A stretch of DNA of 64,000 bases from assembly GCF_042186555.1 (NCBI RefSeq), contig NC_133324.1, forward strand, positions 195,567,640 to 195,631,639, given 5' to 3'. Shown in pieces: positions 22,631-33,800 of the stretch. A program made the translations under genes and the position numbers. The stretch's first letter is position 1. Each line of letters opens with the position of its first letter. Source of the DNA: Aquarana catesbeiana. Lineage: Eukaryota > Chordata > Amphibia > Anura > Ranidae. The notes beneath the pieces are model-generated. The model saw nothing but the letters and a program-made list of their open reading frames with translations. It was not told the DNA's origin and ran no database searches.

Positions 22631-23059
22631 TACGGTAGCTAACAGAAAAGCTGAGGCGGACAAGCCACTTAGGCTAAATCATCTCACCACATCTATTCAC
22701 CAACAGGCTCCCTCATCCAGTATCGGGGGCGGGTTGCTGTCCACTCACTCTCACCACTCCAGTGTCTCCAGTGTCTGTCTCTTGGCTTCAGCCAGTCCCA
22801 GGTACTTTAACTGCAGTAAGCACTTAGCACTCCATGGTGATTGTTAAGTGGATGCTGCCCTCATACCATTTTCTGCTTGTCACTCGCCAGGAATATCTCA
22901 CATGCTGCCTTCACTGAACACACTTGCCGACTCATGAGCCGCTGGACATCCCATGCCGTCACTTGCCAGTGTCTCTCAGGCTTACCGTTTCCGCCGGTTC
23001 GCTCGAGGAACAATCTAATAGTATGACTGGCTAGTCCCAGAAGCAATCAAAGAGTAGAC
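22631..23059. other. Intergenic, nothing recognised
   Basis: Mixed-composition sequence between the hAT element and a piggyBac-family module. No gene is supported. Confidence 0.4.
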
Positions 23060-23765
23060 CCTCTTTCATTGCTTCTGTAGCCTTGGAGGACCAGAGCGAT
23101 GTCATGACGTCACTTCTGGTCCAGGCTGGAAGTAAATCTTTTTTTTTTTAAAGCAAAAGATCAAAAATGTTCTTTTGTTTTTAAAGGTAAAGAAGAGATT
23201 TGGGGTCTTTTTGACCCCAGATCTCTCCATAAAAAGGAACTGTCATCCTTATTTCTATTGCAAGGGATGTTTACATGATTTGTAATAGGAATAGAAGTGG
23301 TCAAAAAGAGGACAGTGTAAAAATAAAAAGTAAAATAAATGATATATATTTTTTTAAATTCTGCTTGTGCGCAGAAGCGAACGCATACGTAAGCTGTGCA
23401 CGCATATGTAAACAGTATGCGCACCACACATGTGATGTATCGCTGCCATTGTAGAACAAGAGCAATAATTCTAGTGCTAGACCTCCCCTGTAACGCTAAA
23501 CTGGTAACCTGCGTTGCCTATGGAGATTTTTAAGTATCGTAGTTTGTTGCCATTCCACAAGCATGCACAATTTTAAAACGTGACATGTTAATTTACTTGG
23601 TGTAACATCACCTTTCAAGTTTTACAGAAAAAAAAAAGGGGGTTTAATTTGTGTTTTGTTTTTTTTTAAATGCATTAGAAGTGTATTTTTTCCAAAACAA
23701 ATTGCGTTTGAAAAACTGCCATTGCAACGATCGCCATTTTATTCCCTAGGGAATATATAAATATA
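23060..23765 (+). repeat. piggyBac-family non-coding module (copy 1 of 3)
   Basis: Blocks in common order with 56500-57240 and 62500-63230 include GGGGTCTTTTTGACCCCAGA, GCGAACGCATACGTAAG, ACCTCCCCTGTAACTCTAAA-type text, GTTTGTTGCCATTCCAC and CGTGACATGTTA. In the 56-kb copy the module is part of a complete TTAA-bounded piggyBac element, so this copy is probably a remnant of a related element. No coding capacity. Confidence 0.6.
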
Positions 23766-23771
23766 TATATA

Positions 23772-24104
23772 CAGTAAAACCTTGGTTTGCGAACATAATT
23801 CGTTCCAGAAACATGCTTGTAGTCCAAAGCACTTGTATATCAAAGCATTTTTTTTTACAGGGTATAAAAGAGAACAGAGGCACCTCTAAGTGTAGCTATA
23901 AGTTGCTAAATGTTGTACCTTCATTAAATGTAACCATATTACTACACTTAGAGGCTCCTCTCTTCTCTTTTATACTCAGTTGTGACATGACGCTACTCTT
24001 ATATCAAGACATCGCTTGTATATCAAGGCAAAATTTATTAAAACATTTTGCTTGTCTTGCAAAACGCTCTTAAACCAAGTTACTCTCAAACCAAGGTTTT
24101 ACTG
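23772..24104. mobile_element. Tc1/mariner-type MITE (333 bp)
   Basis: The ends are CAGTAAAACCTTGGTTTG and its inverse complement CAAACCAAGGTTTTACTG, flanked by TA. An internal inverted pair is GAGAACAGAGGCACCTCTAAG / CTTAGAGGCTCCTCTCTTCTC in shortened form. It sits about 100 bp upstream of the commd10 promoter region. Confidence 0.8.
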
Positions 24105-24179
24105 TATATTGTCCTATGACTGAACTTCTAGTGAACACTGCCACCTAGTGTACACACATAATACTACACTGTACTAGTC

Positions 24180-24487
24180 TATTAGTATAGAGCACGGCCA
24201 TTGCAGCTCTACATTGCCCCGTCCGCCCCGCCTCGTCCTACTACAGCACGTAATAGCCGAGCACAGGTCTGTGGAGGTGAAATGGCTGGGGTATGTGTAA
24301 TATACACAATAACAGAACACAACCGTCCAGCAAGCTTCGCGTTTTGAAGCGTGCAGGATACCGTAGCAATAGAGGAAGAAGCCGGTCAGCTGACCAGCTG
24401 TGAGGGAGTCACGTGATTCGCACTGTGAGTTGAACCTTCAGCGGCGCGGAGCGGGTGTAGAGGGAGTCTTGGCGTGTGCTGGTCACC
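24180..24487 (+). promoter_or_regulatory. commd10: commd10 promoter and 5' UTR, GC-rich, with a TCACGTGA E-box
   Basis: This is the most GC- and CpG-rich non-repetitive stretch in the region, with CCGTCCGCCCCGCC and CAGCGGCGCGGAGCGGG. It ends at the commd10 start codon, as expected of a TATA-less housekeeping promoter. TCACGTGA at 24409-24416 is the palindromic E-box bound by USF and MiT/TFE-type factors. A GGTCAGCTGACC palindrome lies at 24384-24395. The transcription start is not determinable from sequence alone. Confidence 0.65.
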
Positions 24488-24519
24488 ATGGCAACGGCGA
24501 TAGTGAAGGAGAGCGCCAG
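24488..24519 (+). CDS. commd10: commd10 first coding exon
   Basis: ATG at 24488 is in a strong initiation context (GTCACCATGG) and encodes MATAIVKESA plus two bases of the next codon. A GTAGTG donor starts at 24520. Joined to 35339 the split codon becomes AGC (Ser) and the frame continues IKQAVSIMNEMDE. Vertebrate COMMD10 starts with a similarly short, hydrophobic leader ending in RESPSMKKAV, so length and phase agree. COMMD10 is a subunit of the COMMD ring in the Commander (CCC/Retriever) endosomal recycling complex, which returns membrane proteins to the cell surface. The weak point is that the 32-nt exon is too short to prove by itself. Phase, GC-rich context and the family N-terminus support it. 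Confidence 0.85.
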
Positions 24520-24811
24520 GTAGTGTGTGAGTGACAGCTGTCACCGCAGAGGTGGGGCTGTCATAGAGATGATCATATGTGGTGCAGGGACCCTGTCTGT
24601 GCAGCTCTGTCCTTATAATGGGCTTCTGTCATGGGAGAAACATGGAGGTTATCCCCCAACATGTCTAATGAATGACAAGCTAAAGCACAGCTAAAGGCAC
24701 TTTACTTACCTACTTTTAAACAATCCAGGTATCACCGGCAGCACCGGCATCTTCTTCCTGGGTGCCGGTCTTGGGTTATTGGCCAGGTGCAGGATGACGT
24801 AACTCCAGGGA

Positions 24812-25090
24812 CAGTGCCGGTGTTCCTTCAGAATCAGATTAGGTAATGGAAGTGACGTTCCGTCAGCTGCGCATGTGTCCACCGCTACCAGGTTTGCTAA
24901 TGTGACAGAACACCTGCAGTCAGAAGATTTATTTATATACGCTCACTTTTTTGCTAAAATTACTGTGAGATTCAAGACGTAGCTGGGTGTAGTAAGATGT
25001 CTGCTGCCTTCAAACCTGGTAGCGGTGGACACATGCGTAGCTGATGGAACATAACTTCCGTTACCAATTCTGACGGAACACCGGTGGTGT
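24812..25090. repeat. Fold-back (inverted repeat) in commd10 intron 1
   Basis: 24812-24895 and 25013-25090 are inverted complements. Left TGTGTCCACCGCTACCAGG pairs with right CCTGGTAGCGGTGGACACA. AGGTAATGGAAGTGACGTTC pairs with text near GGAACATAACTTCCGTTACC. The outer GTGCCGGTGTTCC pairs with GGAACACCGGTGGT. The loop is about 115 bp. Confidence 0.8.
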
Positions 25091-25132
25091 AAGCTGAGAC
25101 TGGAAGCAGGCAGGCTTTAAAGTATATACACC

Positions 25133-26931
25133 CAGTGGCGTCACTAGGGTTGGTGTCACCCGGTGCCAAAAAAATTGGTGTCACCCCCCTCCACCAACTA
25201 CCTCAGTACAGAGCCCCCTCCACTAACTACAGACCCCACTCCATCAATATAGCCCCCTTCCCTCAGTACAGACCCCCTTCCATCAATATAGACCCCCCCA
25301 CTAAGTACAGACTCCCCTCCCTCAGTACAGACCCCCTCCATCAGTACAGACCCCCCACTAAGTACTGACCCCCTCCCTCAGTACAGACCTCCCATCAGTA
25401 CAGTAACCCTCCCTCAGTACAGAGTCTGCAGACCCCCCTCCATCAGTATCAACCTCCCACCTCAGTGCAGACCGCCCCATCAGTACATACATCCCCCCCC
25501 AGTGCTGACCCCCATCAGTATAGAATCCCCCGTCAGTGCAGACTCCCCCATCAGTATAAAATCCCCCCTCAGTGCAGAGCCCCCCATTTGTATAGAATAC
25601 CCCCTCAGTGCAGACCCCCCATTAGTATAGATTCCCCCCTCAGTGCAGAGCCCCCCATTTGTATAGAATCCCCCTCAGTGCAGAGCCCCCATTAGTATAG
25701 ACATCCCCCTCAGTGCAGAGCCCCCCATTAGTATAGACATCCCCCTCAGTGCAGAGCCCCCCATTAGTATAGAATCCCCCTCAGTGCAGAGCCCCCCATT
25801 AGTATAGAATCCCCCTCAGTGCAGAGCGACCCATTAGTATAGAATCCCCCTCAGTGCAGAGCCCCCCATTAGTATAGAATCCCCCTCAGAGCAGAGCCCC
25901 CATTAGTATAGAATCCCCCTCAGTGCAGAGCCCCCATTAGTATAGAATCCCCCTCAGTGCAGAGCCCCCCATTAGTATAGAATCCCCCTCAGTGCAGAGC
26001 CCCCTTTAGTATAGAATCCCCCTCAGTGCAGAGCCCCCATTAGTATAGAATCCCCCCTCAGTGCAGAGCCCCCATTAGTATAGAATCCCCCTCAGTGCAG
26101 AGCCCCCATTAGTATAGAATCCCCCTCAGTGCAGAGCCCCCCATTAGTATAGAATCCCCCTCAGTGCAGAGCCCCCATTAGTATAGAATCCCCCTCAGTG
26201 CAGAGCCCCCATTAGTATAGAATCCCCCTTAGTGCAGAGCCCCCCATTAGTATAGAATCCCCCTCAGTGCAGAGCCCCCATTAGTATAGACATCCCCCTC
26301 AGTGCAGAGCCCCCATTAGTATAGAATCCCCCTCAGTGCAGAGCCCCCCATTAGTATAGACATCCCCCTCAGTGCAGAGCCCCCATTAGTATAGAATCCC
26401 CCTCAGTGCAGAGCCCCCCATTAGTATAGACATCCCCCTCAGTGCAGAGCCCCCATTAGTATAGAATCCCCCTCAGTGCAGCGCCCCCCATTAGTATAGA
26501 ATCCCCCTCAGTGCAGCGCCCCCCCATTAGTATAGAATCCCCCTCAGTGCTGCGCCCCCCATTAGTATAGAATCCCCCTCAGTGCAGCGCCCCCCATTAG
26601 TATAGAATCCCCCTCAGTGCAGCGCCCCCCATTAGTATAGAATCCCCCTGCACATGTCCACCCACGTACTGTATTCATAAAGTTTACAGACCTCAGAACA
26701 GCGCGGACAGATGCACACAGCCGTGTGTGTCCCTCGGGCTCCTCCTGTGTGGATGTAAACAGAGAGGAGGGGGAGGCGGCTTCAGTCCGCTGTGCTGAGG
26801 GACACAGCACAAGTCCCGTGGCGCAGATCAGGGCAGCGGGCAGTGTAGCGGTGTGTGCCGCTACCTACGGGTGTCACCCCTCTGGCGGGTGTCACCCGGG
26901 TGCGGCCCGCACCCACCTAACAACGCCACTG
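25133..26931. mobile_element. hAT-type element, 1.8 kb, mostly internal minisatellite
   Basis: The ends CAGTGGCGTCACTAGG and (reverse complemented right end) CAGTGGCGTTGTTAGG are followed inside by GGTGTCACCCGGTG on both arms. The 8-bp direct duplication TATACACC lies outside at 25125-25132 and 26932-26939, diagnostic of hAT transposition. About two thirds of the element is a 36-bp minisatellite. There is no transposase, so it must have moved using an enzyme made elsewhere. Confidence 0.88.
25490..26648. repeat. Minisatellite, about 36-bp unit, about 30 copies
   Basis: The unit contains CCCCCTCAGTGCAGAGCC and CCCATTAGTATAGAAT. Late units carry variants (AGCGCC, TGCGCC), and several have ATAGACATCC instead of ATAGAATCC. 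Irregular precursor-like units with CAGTACAGACCCCC occupy 25190-25490. There are no unique spacers, so it is not a CRISPR array. Translated frames are artefacts. Confidence 0.92.
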
Positions 26932-26939
26932 TATACACC

Positions 26940-27655
26940 CCTTGTCTCCGCCCCCTACCCACCTCTGAGCACCGTCCCTTAGTTCCACCCCCTACCCATC
27001 TCCGAGCACCGTCCCTTGGTTCAACCCCCTACCCATCTCCGAACACTGTCCCTTGGTTCCACCCCCCCAACCCACCTCTGAGCACCGTCCCTTGGTTCCA
27101 CCCCCTACCCATCTCCGAGCACCGTCTCTTGGTTCAACCCCCTAACCATCTTTGAACACCGTCCCTTGGTTCCACCCCCAACCCACCTCTGAGCACCGTC
27201 CCTTGGTTCCACCCCCTACCCATCTCCGAGCACCGTCTCTTGGTTCAACCCCCTAACCATCTTTGAACACCGTCCCTTGGTTCCACCCCCAACCCACCTC
27301 TGAGCACCGTCCCTTGGTTCCACCCCCTACGCACCTCCGAGCACCGTCCCTTAGTTCCACCCCCTACGCACCTCCGAGCACCGTCCCTTGGTTCCACCCC
27401 CTACGCACCTCCGAGCACCGTCCCTTGGTTCCACCCCCTACGCACCTCCGAGCACCGTCCCTTGGTTCCACCCCCTACCCACCTCCGAGCACCGTCCCTT
27501 GGTTCCACCCCCTACCCACCTCCGAGCACCGTACCTTGGTTCCACCCCTTACCCACCTCCGAGCACTGTCCCTTGGTTCCACCCCGTACCCACCTCAGAG
27601 CACCGTCCCTTGGTTCCACCCCCTACCAATCTCCGAGCACCTTCCCTTGGTTCCA
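26940..27655. repeat. Minisatellite, 37-bp unit, about 19 copies
   Basis: The unit contains GAGCACCGTCCCTTGGTTCC and ACCCCCTACCCACCTCC, head to tail, beginning at the right target-site duplication of the hAT element. Higher-order similarity is visible between units at about 27110-27170 and 27230-27290 (CTCTTGGTTCAACC followed by CTAACCATCTTTGAACACC). Frames open across it only because the unit avoids stops. Confidence 0.9.
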
Positions 27656-27719
27656 CTACACTTTCACTCCAATACAGACCCAAGTATCATTTTGTGGTGC
27701 TAAGTAATTTGTATGGAAT

Positions 27720-28530
27720 TTGTTAATAACAACAAGAAAAGCAGTAAAGTAGATCTCCTGCAGTCAGCAGCAATAGACCCTTCCCAGCAACAATGGACCT
27801 CAACAACAATAGATCCCAGCAGCAACAACAGATTTCCCAGCAGTAAGCCCAGCATCAATAGACTCTTCAGCAGCCAGCAATAGTAGATACCTTCCAGCAA
27901 CAATAGACCCCCCCCCCCAGCAACATAAGCCCAACCAGCAACAATAGACTGCCATGCAAAAATAGATGCGCTCCACCAACAATAGACCCCTCCTCAACAG
28001 TAGATCTCTTCCAGCAACAATTGACCCCCTGGCAACATAAGCCCTCCCCCCAGGAACAATAGATCCCCCACTAGCAAGCATAATAGTCCTCCCCAGCAAT
28101 AATAGACCACCATGCAATAGATATTTCTCAGTAACAGTAGATCACCCAGCAACAATAGACCCCCTCCTCAAAAGTAGATCTCTTCCAGCAGCAATTGGCC
28201 CCCTGGCAACATAAGCCCTCTCCGCCCATGAACAATAGATCCACCACTAGCAATAATAAAAGACCTCCTCAGCAATAATAGACCACCATGCAATAGATAT
28301 TTTTCAGGAACAATAGATCCCCCAGCAGCCTGCATCAATAGACCCCCTCCTTAACAGTAGATCTTTTCCACCAAGAATTCACCCCCTGGCAACATAAGCC
28401 CTCTCCTCCCCAGGAACAATAGATCCTCCACTAGCAACAATAATAGACCTCCCCAGCAATAATAGACCACCATGCAAAAATAGGTATTCTTCAGGCACAA
28501 TAGATCCCCCAGCAGCCAGCATCAACAATC
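27720..28530. repeat. Tandem array, about 178-bp higher-order unit of CAGCAACAATAGACC motifs
   Basis: Short CAGCAACAATAGACCCC-like motifs occur throughout. From about 27940 they form units of about 178 bp containing AGTAGATCTCTTCCAGCA, CCCCTGGCAACATAAGCCC and GACCACCATGCAA. About three and a half copies are present. Confidence 0.8.
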
Positions 28531-30196
28531 CTTCAGCACAGCTCAGCACTTCTTGCCATTACATACATTCAGTGCTGCGTTCCCCACGTTCCCGCTGAAA
28601 AACGCCCTGCTTCATTCTATTAAATATAGTACAGCTGCTGTTAGTTTTTTTTGCTATCGGTCTCATTAAGGAGATTTTCTTTCACTTCCTGTCCTGTAGA
28701 CACAACAGGTTTGGTCTGAATTTTTGGGCCATATTGGGACAATGATGTCAAAAGCTTTCCTGCCCCTGTGTACATGCAGCTGTGAGGCAGGGAATGCTCT
28801 GGCTGCAGTTGATTGGGCGGAAGTGGCGCCCTGGAGCTCCCTGCTGGCCACTTACCTCTTTATGCATCCGGGTTCTGGGTATGAGTTGCCAGCCACTTTC
28901 ATTGGCTGGGCCAAAATGACGTCAGTCCTGCACATGCATGGGAAATCAGTCCGCTTTGGCGTTGCCAAATTTCTACAGTGAGCTGCTTGTGCACAGCTCA
29001 CTGTACAGGGGAAGATAGGGTGGTAGGTAACTTTAATGTAGAAGAGACACAAGCATGTCTCTTCAGCATTAAAAATACTGCCTGTTTGCCCATTTTTAGT
29101 TTTTATATAAAGTTCCACTTTAACCCACTTTCTGACCATCCACAGTAATTGTACTGCGAGCAGGCAGCAGCTCCAGGCCCGGAAGATGTACTTGTAGGCC
29201 CCGGCCTTTCTTCTGGGTTCAAGGCGTGCTTGCGTGCACCCACCTGCCAAGCTGGGCTGCCAGCTGATTTCAGCCAAGAATTTTGGCTGAAGGCAACTGA
29301 TTGGCTGTGGCCAATCACACACAGAGTTCTGTTTACTAAAACACAGAACTCTGTGAACAGTGATCTGGCTGAAAAACAGCAAGATAGTAAAACAAAAGCA
29401 GCACACAATACACATTGTTAGGCACACAGTTAACTCTTTGATCATCCCTAGATGTTAACCCCTTCCCAGCCTGTGTAATTAGTGCAGTGACAGTGTACAG
29501 TATTAGCAAGGGGGTAAAACCTTCTAGAGCTCAGGAAGAGAAACTTTAGGTTGAAATACTGCAGCTGCTGGCTAAAAAAATGAGGTAGTTACCAGTACCT
29601 GGGGCCCAGTTCTGTCTTCCTGCAGCCAGTTCTTCTTACCATTATAGGTCCCTTGTGCCACTGTCTTAGATACGGGAGCAAGCTGTAGCTTCCTGAGGAA
29701 CCCCACTACACAAGCATGAACTCATATGTTGCCTTGTGAATGGTCCTGCAGCCTCCTGTGATGTGTTCCAGAAGGCTGCAGAAGAAGTGGCAGTGGGGAA
29801 AGAGATGTCCTCCTCACCTAGGCGAGGATTGTGGGAGCGGGTACCAATATACAATGGATATAAAAAGTCTACACAACCCTGTTAAAATGTTAGGTTTCTG
29901 TGATGTAAAAAAATGAGCAAAGATAAATCATTTCAGAACTTTTTCCACCTGTAATGTGACCTATAAACTGTACAACTCAATTGTTGGAAAACAAACTTAA
30001 ATCTTTTTTTGGGGGGGGGGGGATTAAAAATAAAAAAAACAAAAATAATGTGGTTGCATAAGTGTGCACACCCTCATATAACTTGGGATGTAGCTGTGTT
30101 CAGAATTTAGCAATCGCATTCAAACTTATGTTAAATAGGAGACGGTGCACACCTGCCATCATTTTAAAGTGCCGCTGATTAACTCCAATAAATGAT

Positions 30197-30352
30197 GCTT
30201 TGGAAGCTCTCTGCGAACCATGGCTTTTACTGTAGGATACGACTAAGAAATGTCAGGAAAGACTTACTAGAACAGCTCTAGTAGGTCTTTCCTGACATTT
30301 TCTTAGTCGTATCCTACAGCAAAAGCCATGGTTCGCAGAGAGCTTCCAAAGC
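30197..30352. repeat. Near-perfect palindrome over the transposase start
   Basis: Arms of about 77 bp meet around 30275. GCTTTGGAAGCTCTCTGCG pairs with CGCAGAGAGCTTCCAAAGC, and TAGGATACGACTAAG pairs with CTTAGTCGTATCCTA. Only one or two mismatches and a small indel are visible. The right arm holds the transposase ATG (30328), so the left arm is an inverted copy of the gene's 5' end. Confidence 0.92.
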
Positions 30353-31320
30353 ATCAGAAGGATCGCATTGTTAAAAGATATCAGTCAAGAGAAGGGTACA
30401 AAATAATTTCCAAGGCATTAGATACACCATGAAACACAGTGGTGAAGACAGTCATCATCAAGTGGAGAAAATATGGCACAACAGTGATATTACCAAGAGC
30501 TGTACGTCCCTCCAAAATTGTTGAAAGGTCAAGAAGGAAACTGGTCAGGGAGGCTTCTAAAAGGCAGCAACATTAAAGGAGTTGCAGGAATATTTGTGTT
30601 TTACATGTGACAACAATCTCCTGTATTCTTCATATGGCTGGGCTATGGGGTAGAGTGGCAAGACGGAAGCTTTTTCTTACGTGGAAAAACATCCAAGCCC
30701 GGCTAAATTTTGGAAAAACACATCTGAAGTCTCCCAAAAGCCTTTGGGAAAATGTGTTATGGTCTGATGAAACCAAGTTTGAACTTTTTGGCCATAATTC
30801 CAAAAGATATGTTTAGTGCCAAAACAACACTGCACATCCCCAAAATAACACTATACCAACAGTGAAGCATAGTGGTGGTAGCATCATGCTTTGGGGCTGT
30901 TTTTCTTCAGCTGGAACAGGGGCCTTAGTCAAGGTAGAGGGAATTATGAACAGTTCCAAATACCAGTCAATATTGGCACAAAACCTTCAGGCTTCTGCTA
31001 AAAAGCTTTCAGCATGACAACGACCCAAACACACATTCAAATCAACAAGGGAATGGCTTCACCAGAAGATTAAAGTTTTGGAATCACCCAGCCAGAGCCC
31101 AATATACGATTAAGGATACGATTTACAATTAAAAAATCTGTGGTGTGATCTGAAGAGGGCTGTGCACAGGAGATGCCCTCACAATCTCACAGATTTGGAG
31201 TGTTTTTTGCAAAAAAGAGTGGGCAAATATTGCCAAGTCAAGATGTGCCATGCTGATGGACTAATACCCAAAAAGACTGAGTGCTGTAATAAAATCAAAA
31301 GGTGCTTCAACAAAGTATTC
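30328..31320 (+). pseudogene. Tc1 transposase pseudogene (element A)
   Basis: It starts MVRRELPKHQKDRIVKRYQS, continues EGYKIISKALDTP and meets a TGA at what should be the first helix-turn-helix. Later pieces include KWRKYGTT, WSDETKFELFGHNSKR (first catalytic Asp) and a degraded QHDNDPN-type second motif near 31015. Several stops and frameshifts abolish function. Family length would be about 340 residues. It is a cut-and-paste enzyme relic, not a host gene. Confidence 0.8.
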
Positions 31321-31734
31321 GTTTAATGGTGTGCACACTTATGCAACCATATTATTTTATTTTTTTATTTTTACTTCCCTCCACCTAAAAGATTTCAGTT
31401 TGTTGTTCAGTTTATAGGTCACAATAAAGTTGGAAAAAGTTCTGAAATTATTTATCTTTGTCTCATTTTTTTACATCACAGAAACCAAACATTTTAATGG
31501 GGGTGTGTAGACCTTTTATATCCACTATAAATCAGTACTCCTCCCCTTGAAAAAAAAACCGTCAGTTACAGGCTGGAGGGAGGGGAGCGAACCTGCAGGA
31601 CTAGGAGCAGAAGATAGCTGGTGTGGGGTGGAGGGTACTTGGGTGCCAACATCCCAGAAATAGTCTATTAAACACATTGTAAAATGGGTGTATGGGGCTT
31701 TCCTGGCATCAAAAATTCAAAAACAGAAAATAAA

Positions 31735-33165
31735 CCGGGTAAAATAAGTACTGAACACGTCACCGTTTTGCTAGGGGAATATATTTCTGAAGGTGCTATT
31801 GACACAGGGAAAAAGTATTGAACACATGATGAAAGGGAGGTGCAAAAAGGCATGTAAAGCCTAGACAACAGCTGAAATCCTGCCCCTTGTCAGGCAAATT
31901 AATATCAGCTGGTTCAGTCTCAACTGATGGCCTATAAAAAGGTGTCTCATTATCAAGGTGTCACACAACAAACATCTCATGATGGCTAAGACCTTCAAGA
32001 CTTTTGCAACCTTATTGTTGCAAAACATACTAATGCCATTGGTTACTGAAGGATTTCTAAACTTCCGAATGTTCCAGTGAGTACTGTCAGGGCCATAATC
32101 CAGAAGTGGAGAGAACTTAATTTCACCATAAACCGGCCACAACCATGTGCTTCCCGCAAGGTTTCTGACAGAGGAGTGAAAATAATTTTTATAAGAGTTG
32201 TCCAAGAACCAAGGAACACATGTTTGAGAGCTTCAGAAAGACCTGGAATTAGCAGGTACAATTGTTTCAAAGAAAACAGTATGCACTCAGCCACCATGGC
32301 CTGTATGCACGCTCACCACGCAAGACTCCATTGCTGAAGAAAAAGCATGTTGAAGCTCGTTTTTAGTTTGCTGCACAACATTTAGACAAGACTGTGAAAT
32401 ACTGGGAGAATATATTCTGGTCAAATGAGACCAAAATTGAACTCTTTGGATGCCATAATACACATCATGTTTGGAGGTCAAATGGCACTGCACATCACCC
32501 CAAAAACACCATACCAACAGTGAAGTTTGGAGGTGGGAACATCATGGTGCGGGGCTGTTTATTAGCATACGGTACTGACAAACTTCATACCATTGAAGGA
32601 TAGATGAATGGAAAAATGTACCTTCTTGATAAAAAGTCTGTTGCCATCTACCAGGATGATGATGAAACGAGGGTGGACATTTCAGCAAGACAATGATCCC
32701 ACACATAAAGCCAAGGAAACTCTTAATTAGTTTCAAAGAAAGAAAATAAAGCTGCTAAAATGGCCCAGCCAATCCCCTGACTTAAATCCAATAGAAAATC
32801 TATGGAAGGAACTAAAGATCAGAGTTCCTAGAAGAGCCCCACGGAACCTTCGAGATTTGAAGACTGTGTGGAAGAATGGGCCAAAATCACACCTGAGCAA
32901 TGCATGTGACTATTTTCTGCATACAAGAGCCTGGGTCTTCAAGCTGTCATTACCAACAAAGGATTTTGTACGAAGTATTCAATTTCAGTTAGTGTGTTCA
33001 ATACTTTTTCCATGTGTCATTCCATTTTATTACACATAACTTAATTTCTGAACTTATTTGTTTTGGTTTATTTGTATGTATGGATTGCATGGGTTGTATT
33101 TACTGATATATGTATATATTTACCTAGAAAAATGGTGACGTGTTCAATACTTATTTTACCCACTG
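31735..33165 (+). mobile_element. Tc1-like transposon B, with decayed transposase
   Basis: The left end GGGTAAAATAAGTACTGAAC-ACGTCACC and the right end (reverse complement) GGGTAAAATAAGTATTGAAC-ACGTCACC match over more than 30 bp. The right end finishes CACTG next to TA. The interior has transposase phrases in order on the + strand, all broken by stops. Confidence 0.85.
32040..32920 (+). pseudogene. Tc1 transposase pseudogene (element B)
   Basis: Visible pieces are VPVSTVRAIIQKWRE (second helix-turn-helix), YWENIFWSNETKIELFG, where the usual catalytic Asp of the SDETK box is Asn, then HPKNTIPTVKFGGGNIMV, QQDNDPTHKAKET and WPSQSPDLNPIENLWKEL, which retains the final catalytic Glu. Frames change repeatedly. 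The Asp-to-Asn change alone would inactivate catalysis. Confidence 0.8.
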
Positions 33166-33724
33166 TATATAAAAAAAAAAGTATATTATATAAAACCAGT
33201 TCTCAAAACATACACTGTAGGCTTACAGTTAGACCATAGGGAAACAAAACCCCATATACAAATCTCATAGGTTCAAGTGTAACAGTCCTGCTGAAGAAGA
33301 GTATCATTCTTTATCGTGGCATAAATAGACATGGCTTTACAAGAAGGAATAATGTTGTATGTAACAAAACTGAACAATAGAAACATATTGCAAAATGCAA
33401 CAACATGGTGCTCTAAATAATCACAAACTCATAGAGAAATTAGTGGTTGCAAGCCTACAGATGAGAGGTAAAAACAATAAGCCTGCTGCTGTGGTCTTGC
33501 AATCTCATGGTGATAGGGTCCTAAAAGTGGAAAATGGACAACTGGAAATCTAGAGATCCAAAATGCAGCTAAGAGATCTGCAAAAAGTTTGTACACACAT
33601 GTTGACCATAATGTGAGACCAGAAGTAGGGGCCCTGCAGATCCCTTTTTCAGCTGGTGCTGTGGGTGAATAGGTGCAGGAGCTTTGAAAAAGCTACAACA
33701 AATGAGAATATATACGAGGTGTGT

Positions 33725-33746
33725 GTGTATGTGTGTACATATATAT

Positions 33747-33798
<52 letters not shown>
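33725..33798. repeat. TG/TA microsatellite
   Basis: GTGTGTGTATGTGTG is followed by about 60 bp of TA. It abuts the left end of the next Tc1 element, consistent with insertion at a TA target. The YIYIY-type frames across it are artefacts. Confidence 0.9.

Positions 33799-33799
<1 letters not shown>

Positions 33800-33800
<1 letters not shown>

Larger units (their letters stand above)
29852..31527 (+). mobile_element. Tc1-like transposon A, with decayed transposase
   Basis: The left end CAATGGATATAAAAAGTCTA and the right end TAGACCTTTTATATCCACTA are inverted repeats; a sister copy at 49861 has intact CAGTGGATAT ends flanked by TA. The region inside encodes a recognisable but broken DD34E transposase. 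It is the first of three Tc1 elements lying almost end to end in commd10 intron 1. Confidence 0.85.

Noticed and set aside
25490..26648. CRISPR-like regularly spaced repeat
   Set aside because: Units are contiguous 36-bp minisatellite copies without unique spacers, inside a eukaryotic hAT element.
27263..27703. 146-codon Pro/Leu/His-rich frame
   Set aside because: It is the translation of a 37-bp tandem repeat. Two other frames are open for the same reason.
28852..29445. 197-codon minus-strand frame
   Set aside because: No recognisable domain. It crosses repeat-like text with Alu-like composition changes and lies antisense in commd10 intron 1.
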